From Glebionis coronaria (taxonomy: Eukaryota > Streptophyta > Magnoliopsida > Asterales > Asteraceae), in contig CM046876.1 in assembly GCA_025667525.1 (NCBI GenBank), forward strand, positions 24,577,224 to 24,641,223: 64,000 bases of DNA. The letters run 5' to 3'. The notes beneath the pieces were generated by a model. The model did not search any database. It was not told where the DNA came from and saw only the letters and a program-made list of their open reading frames with translations. The position numbers and the translations under genes were made by a program. Shown piece by piece: positions 58,558 to 64,000 of the stretch; positions within the stretch are counted from its first letter, which is position 1, and every line of letters begins with the position of its first letter.

Positions 58558-58851
58558 AAATGATGGATTGGATCTATTGATTAATGGTGGAAATGGGGAA
58601 GGAGGAAGATGAGGTGTAGAGAGAGAAAGGAGAGAAAAGATAAGTAGAGAGAGAAAGTGATTGGATTAAATGAAATGTTATGAAATGAATGAACCACCAC
58701 CCCTCCTAACATGCTAGGAGGGGTATATATAGCCCACCCTACATGTGGGCTATATGGACTATATTTAGTACAAACTGGATCACGAGCCTAATACAATAAT
58801 ATATCGTTGGAGCGACCGATCCTTCATAAATACGTAAAAACGTATTTCCAA
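58558..58851 (-). repeat. Copia-type LTR segment (- orientation)
   Basis: On the minus strand it starts TGTTGGAAATACGTTTTTAC, with the TATATATACC box at 58723-58732 and the palindrome at 58701-58722, then CT-rich sequence. It is directly preceded by a polypurine tract, so this is the 3' LTR of the minus-strand element to its right, cut short by the Athila fragment. Confidence 0.65.
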
Positions 58852-59000
58852 CAATCTCCCCCTAAGGGAGGTCGCTCCAAGTTACAAAGTTCTAAATATT
58901 CTATAGCTCGTGATCTATGCTAATAATGATGTGACCGAGACTTTCTTTGGGAAAACACATTTCCAACAATCTCCCCCTAAGGGAGGTCACACCATTTTAC
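58852..59000 (-). other. Duplicated polypurine tract next to LTR start
   Basis: CTTAGGGGGAGATTGTTGGAAA (minus strand) occurs at about 58845-58866 and again, with the same GGAGGT-like flank, at about 58964-58985. The first abuts the LTR; the second carries only its first bases, so a short tandem duplication of the PPT/LTR junction is likely. Confidence 0.6.
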
Positions 59001-61519
59001 AAAATCTTAAACCTAGCATACTATGCTTGAGTCTTCGATCTTGTTCTTGTGAATATGCTTGATGTGATCTTTGACTTTAGTCTTGAGCATGTTTCCTTGC
59101 CTTGACCTTGTGCATTCGTCACTTGTGAAATTTGCCTCTTCGTGACTTCATGTTCCACATACTTATACCTTTAAATTCTTGAAAGCTTCAGAGTTTGATA
59201 CAGCGGAAGACTTGACCTTCAGACTTTCTTGAATTTGTTGAAGTACTAAGTGTATGTAGTACAAGCATGTGGTGACGACTTCTTCTGGATTATACACCGT
59301 AATGCCACCTTCTTGTTACGCTGCATAAGACAGTTAGCAACAAACCATATACACGGATGAAATGGCCTTGAACATTTCATTCTAATTCGGTAGCATTTTA
59401 CCTCCGGTCGGTGAAGACCGTTGGACGATATTAAATATCGTACTTGTGGCAGGTAGTTTCAATAAAGAACCTCCTTGACAAGATTTCGCGGGTAAACCCG
59501 TTCTCTTTACTCGACCGTCCAAAGCTGACTGCGAACGTAAAGAGTGAATCATTTGGATAATATTATCCGCATGATTTGAAGCCGTCAATTCATGTTCCTG
59601 GAACAAGTGAAGTTCAATTAAGAACCGCACCATCGTTGCTTTCCAGTTGTCACTAGCTTGATTCGTATAGAATCTTGCAAGTTACCTACCAAGTGCTGTT
59701 TGATGTTAACACTAGAAGGATTTCCACTCGTCACTGTGATCAATAAAGAGTCATTATGAGTGTTCTGGCAAGATCATATGATAATGCGTAGATGCCTGGA
59801 ACGTGTTTAAATTCATTTAAGAATTAAACCACTGTTGCTTTCCAGTTATCACAAGTTTGATTCATAAAGAATCGCACAAGTCACCTACCATGAGCTTTTT
59901 GATATTCGCTCAAGAAGGATTTCCATCTTCATTGTAAATACTTTCGTATTACTCGGATGTTCAGGCAAGATCCTGAAGATTTTGCGTAGGACTCTTAATA
60001 TCTTTCTTACTTTTCACATTGTGTGAACAAGCAAGGAATAATGAAAGTGTGTCCTAATGAGATATTTGATGATCTCAAATGGTTCTAGACTCGATCGTGC
60101 ATTTTGGATTTTTAGTGATCGGAGGCTGGAGAGGAGTGCCACCTTTTCAATACCAATTTATTCGGAGTGAATAAATCAATAGATAATGTGTTGTCTCCGT
60201 GTGATTAAAACAAATATCTTTTGAGAGATATCTGAGTTAGCTGGGATGGGTTGTGCCTTGCATCACTGGGTCCATGATGTCTATCTTCAATATCGAGAAT
60301 CATAAATGATCTCAATAGCATATGAATTGACCCGGTTTCTGCCTAAGGTTGTAAGGAGGGCTTCTTTCTTTACACCCTTTATCTTTACAATTCTTTTTCA
60401 TTCTTCAACCCCTTCAATGCTTACCAATACGTCATCACTAGCACCTTGTTGTGATTGTTCCAGTGCTAACTTAAGTACTTGGTCGGCATTCAGCTACGTT
60501 CACAATCTTTCTCCATCTTTCCTAAGGACTACTATTTCTAGCTATGGAATGTCCTTGGGAAGATTCCTCCGGTTCTAGAGAAATCATTGGACTTTAACCT
60601 ATCCTACCATCCTTATGTCACCACAATCTTCACCGTCGTGAATAGAGATGTTTTGGGTAAGTGTATGTCACCATGAAATCCATTTTGAAGTGCAAATCCA
60701 TTTTGCTCCCCCTTAACATATGCTACGATATTCGAAAACATTTCGCACATGTCGGGATGAGCTAACACGTTAAGTCAAACCATTTATGATTGATCATATC
60801 CCATATTAAATCACATTTTCTCCCCCATATTAAAAATATTAACCCAATCGATGTTTTTAATATCAATTGATTTAATAGCATTTTAAGAAAATTTGGGAAG
60901 AAAAATGCAAATCCAATTATCTTCATGATTTTAACAAGCTCCCCCTCAAATGAATGAGGGTGTACTTAAAACGTAAATTAAATACCTTTTAAACACAAGT
61001 GTAAGGTATTTATCACGTGCAAGGATCATATATGATAATGTATTCACAAGATTAGCAATTTACGAGGTTGAACCTGAATAATGGAGAACATCATATGAAA
61101 GAAGCACATGATTCTTGTTCACGAATGCTGGTCACCTCGTCACGTCCCCGAGAAAATTAATTCCCGTTGTTGAGTCAAAGCTTTCCGGTGAAATGCTTGA
61201 CTTGATTATGAAAAGCGGGTTGCTATCTGAAATAATAGCAAACCATTTTGAGCATGTTTTAAAACATTTGAACTTCTGCTCGAACTTTATTTACAACCCC
61301 GTGTCATTATTGAATGACATTTCTAGTATCGTAAATATTATCGATTCCAGAAGACATGCTCTTTTTATCAAAACATTTTTTGAACACACAAATTTGAAAG
61401 ATTTAGAAAACCTTTTTGAGAAATTCTCGAAAAATTGTGTTCAACGTTTTGAAAACCAATTACTTGAGCTTAAGATGTTGAATATCTTGCAAAACGAGCT
61501 CAAGTCCGAGAAGTTGTAA
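59001..61519 (-). other. Non-coding 3' internal region of SIRE-like element
   Basis: No RT, RNase H or integrase motif is visible on the minus strand, although pol would be expected here. Two tandem units of about 198 bp lie at 59598-59795 and 59796-59995 (shared CGTTGCTTTCCAGTT, AGAAGGATTTCCA, GGCAAGATC). The plus-strand frame at 61115-61519 has no recognisable domain and I do not call it a gene. Confidence 0.5.
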
Positions 61520-62328
61520 ACTTCCCGTTGTTAAGGATAAGTTTATCATCGGCGATAAACTTTCCTTTTAACTGAAGAACGAGTCCTAAGTTGACATTTA
61601 CTTAGATGTCGTTTTCATGAGCTTGAAAAACTTTGAATGTTTTAACGTAAAGCTCATAACCGAGAAAGGTGAATTTCTCGTTATGAGGAAAAGTTCTCTT
61701 ATTTAAAAGATTCACTTTCCTTTCTGAGCTTGAAACCTGGAATGTTTTAATACAAGCTCATGACCGAGAAAATTTAATTTCCCGTTACGAGTTTAAGCTA
61801 TCTTTAAAGATAAGCTGTCCTAAAATTGAAGTCCGAGTTACAGTCTGATATTTAACTGTAAGTCATTGTGCATGAGCTTAAAAACTTCGAATGTTTTTAA
61901 TATAAGCTCATGCCCGAGAAAAATTAATTTCTCGTTGTGAGGATAAGTTTATCATCGGCGATAAACTTTCCTTAATTTGAAGATCGGGTCATCATCTGAC
62001 ATTTGATGAAGAGCCTTATACACGAGCTTAAAACCTTTGAATGGTTTTAGGATAAGCTCGTGTCCAAGAAAACTTAATTTCTCGTTAAAAGGGTAAGTTA
62101 TCGTTGCGTAGATAAACTTCCCTGTTTCTGAAGTCCGGGTCATCGTTTGTCATTTAACGAGGAGCCATTGTGCATGAGCTTAAAAACTTGGAATGTTTTT
62201 GATATAAGCTCATGCCCAAGAAAAATGAATTTCTTGTTGTTAGGATAAGTTTACCATCGGCGATAAACTTTCCTTTCTTTGAAGAGCGAGTTATAGTCTG
62301 TGATGTGACTATAAGTCCTTGTTGCAAC
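61520..62328. repeat. Tandem array of about 110-150-bp units, six copies
   Basis: Each unit has ATTTCTCGTTGTGAGGATAA, a short palindrome around TTTATCATCGGCGATAAA, GTCATCATCTGAC-like sequence, then CATGAGCTTAAAAACTTTGA and AAGCTCATGCCCGAGAAAA. Units start near 61520, 61671, 61778, 61927, 62077 and 62228. The second is shorter. CATGAGCTT and AAGCTCATG can pair, giving a second hairpin per unit. Confidence 0.7.
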
Positions 62329-64000
62329 TTAACCATGAATCCCCTGAGACAGTTGTTTCTCTGATATCTGCTTCTTCAGCAACCAAACTCTAAGAGTGTC
62401 CTTAGTTGAACGGTATACAACGATTGGACCGCTTCGTTCTTTTGGAACATCAACTTTGGTACCTGCATTCTCATTAGGAATTTGCATGCTTTGACGTGGG
62501 TTAGCGATATCAATTATAGAAGCACATGGGGGTTCACAGTTGGCTTTACTTGTTTCAGAGGCGACCTGAGTAGATGATTCACTAGTCTTGGCTGGCAAAC
62601 GTTTCCTTTTATAGAAAACCTTAAGTTTAGGCGTAAGTGAAGTATCATCTTTATCAGTTTCCTCCCTAGTAGACTTAGTAGAATCGGAGACTATCCTAGT
62701 TAAAGGGCACTCGTTTCCTACAAGAGTGAAATTTCTACCAGTGGGGCGCCAAACTTTACCAAAGGGTTTGATTTTAGCTATCCGCTGGGACTTAATTCTA
62801 GCACGGGAGTTCACCTCATCAAGTAATTTCTTGACACAAGCATCATGATTTGCCGTAAAAACACATTTTCTACATGTTTTACAAGTAGCATATTTAATGT
62901 CTGAATAATTCCTAGATGATTGATCGATGCTCCTAGAAGATGGCATGCTACGGTTAGCAGTGTTGGGTAATCTAGAAGGCATCTGACTAGGTTGGACATT
63001 GCTATCTCTTACATGTGTCTTTTGACTAGCTTCCTTTTGACCAGATTTATGGCAAACGTCATTTGAACTAGTTCTAGTCGTGGTCTTGGTATTTTTAGGG
63101 AAACTAGAGGCAATCATATGATTTGGTCTTGCTAAAGCTGGAGTGATCACATAGGGCCTAGTTGTTGGAGTGTCTGGTCTAGAAAGATGAACCAAATCAA
63201 CTTGGGAGGCAAACCGCGGTCTCGAGAATTGTGGTCGCTCGGATCTAAATGCAGTAGGTTGTCTGACAATCGGTTGTCTGACGAACTGATTTGTAGGCGG
63301 TTTCCCCAAGATTGATGGTTTTTCAAGCTTAGTGTCCACACTAGTTCCTCTATTTTTCCTTAACTCGTTTTTCAACGCAGCTATAGCAAATACCTTTTCC
63401 TGAACTTGGGCTTTTAACGTTTCATTTTCTTTGAGCAAGTTATCTTGGGATGCCAACTTAGATTCAAGCAGTTGAATTTGTTTCAAAAAATTATCATTTT
63501 CAGCTTTAGAATCTAGAACAGTTTGATCCAATTTTCTTTCAAGAACAACGTTTGACTTTTCAAGTTTTTCAAAGTATGTTTCAAATTTATCCGTTTTCTT
63601 AGAAAATTCAAGTTTGGCATCCTCAAGATCTTTTGATTGCCGAGCTACGATCGTTTCGAGCTCTTTAATCTTGGAATCAGAAGCAGTCAATGAAGGAGTT
63701 ATAGGATAATTATCATGATGTTTAGCCTTCTGAACAATCTCTCCCCCATTATGACTTACATCGGATGAATCAGAAGTGGTATTGCTATCACTCTTTTCCA
63801 TCCCATGTTTGTCATAATTAGGTTCAGAATGGTCAATATGCAGCATATCATCAACATATACATCATAAACAACATTACATTGTACCATGTTTGCCGGCTC
63901 TTCGTCATAAACGGGTACGGTGTCAGCAAAAGAGATCTCGTGAACAGTTCCTGACATGCCACTGGTATCATGTTGTCCTCCTGATTCCGTGCTCTTGGCA
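62329..64000 (-). CDS. SIRE-like Copia Gag, partial at window edge
   Basis: The frame is open from the right edge to a TAA at 62329-62331; from the first in-frame ATG (63957) it has 542 codons, but upstream codons (TESGGQHDTSG) are also open, so the true start is outside the window. Residues about 93-205 form a long predicted coiled coil (ETIVARQ, KLEKSNVVLERKLDQ, NELRK). A basic Ser/Arg/Pro-rich region follows. A cysteine cluster CKTCRKC..NHDAC, then VWRPTGRN and NECPLTRI, mark the C-terminal Gag extension of SIRE-type Copia elements. No protease follows; the frame ends before a tandem array. Gag would package element RNA. It could be a non-autonomous derivative. Confidence 0.72.
   Translation of the reverse strand, partial: AKSTESGGQHDTSGMSGTVHEISFADTVPVYDEEPANMVQCNVVYDVYVDDMLHIDHSEPNYDKHGMEKSDSNTTSDSSDVSHNGGEIVQKAKHHDNYPITPSLTASDSKIKELETIVARQSKDLEDAKLEFSKKTDKFETYFEKLEKSNVVLERKLDQTVLDSKAENDNFLKQIQLLESKLASQDNLLKENETLKAQVQEKVFAIAALKNELRKNRGTSVDTKLEKPSILGKPPTNQFVRQPIVRQPTAFRSERPQFSRPRFASQVDLVHLSRPDTPTTRPYVITPALARPNHMIASSFPKNTKTTTRTSSNDVCHKSGQKEASQKTHVRDSNVQPSQMPSRLPNTANRSMPSSRSIDQSSRNYSDIKYATCKTCRKCVFTANHDACVKKLLDEVNSRARIKSQRIAKIKPFGKVWRPTGRNFTLVGNECPLTRIVSDSTKSTREETDKDDTSLTPKLKVFYKRKRLPAKTSESSTQVASETSKANCEPPCASIIDIANPRQSMQIPNENAGTKVDVPKERSGPIVVYRSTKDTLRVWLLKKQISEKQLSQGIHG

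Noticed and set aside
61115..61519. 134-codon plus-strand ORF beside the tandem array
   Set aside because: The element is on the minus strand, there is no known domain, and its start overlaps repeat-like sequence (ATTCCCGTTGTTGAG). Probably chance.

Overview
The window is plant nuclear DNA, most probably from a eudicot of the daisy family (Asteraceae). The evidence is one spliced plant-type kinase gene with canonical GT-AG introns, AT-rich intergenic DNA, an Athila-type Ty3/Gypsy element, Ty1/Copia elements, tRNA-derived SINEs, LINE pieces and Tourist/hAT/Mutator-like small elements. The gag-like frame at the right edge carries motifs (NHDAC, VWRPTG, NECPLTRI) that I associate from memory with Copia elements of Anthemideae-type Asteraceae. 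The family assignment is inference and I could not test it.

Layout. 1-3.5 kb: unrecognised intergenic DNA with a degenerate element. 3.5-8.6 kb: a compound palindromic array, then a 4.3-kb CACTA-like block. In that block a 22-bp perfect palindrome recurs ten times in two clusters around AT repeats, a 33-bp minisatellite and a small GRF zinc-finger ORF; a broken PPR fragment lies at its right edge. 9-13 kb: a relic ORF, a Tourist-like element and a nested hairpin MITE. 13.4-21.6 kb: the only host gene that looks intact, a calcium-dependent-protein-kinase-related kinase (CRK) of 565 residues in 10 exons. Its 5.5-kb first intron contains several small elements. 22.4-27.6 kb: a CGGGT-rich repeat and two foldback elements whose arms are made of short tandem repeats, with 10-bp and 9-bp target duplications. 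27.6-33.1 kb: four small non-autonomous elements (three SINEs and a hAT-like MITE), a Tourist-like MITE, a PIF/Harbinger transposase relic split by a fourth SINE, and a LINE ORF1 relic.

33.85-52.2 kb is a Copia element (773-bp LTRs, target duplication TGACG). An Athila-type Gypsy element of 10.6 kb (LTRs about 1.42 kb, target duplication GATTC) has inserted into its reverse-transcriptase region. Both have frameshifts or deletions in pol. By eye the outer LTR pair differs at about 1.4 % of positions and the inner pair at about 1 %, which agrees with the nesting order.

52.2-64 kb is more repeat DNA: MITE-like pieces, a LINE 3' end, a second diverged Athila LTR on the minus strand flanked by two inverted copies of a Copia-type LTR segment, then a minus-strand SIRE-like element with PPT, tandem repeats and a gag-like ORF open at the window edge but no pol between them. 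Apart from the CRK gene and perhaps the GRF ORF, nothing here looks like a functional host gene. I saw no complete tRNA, rRNA or CRISPR feature. All exon borders, TSDs and repeat counts were read by eye.
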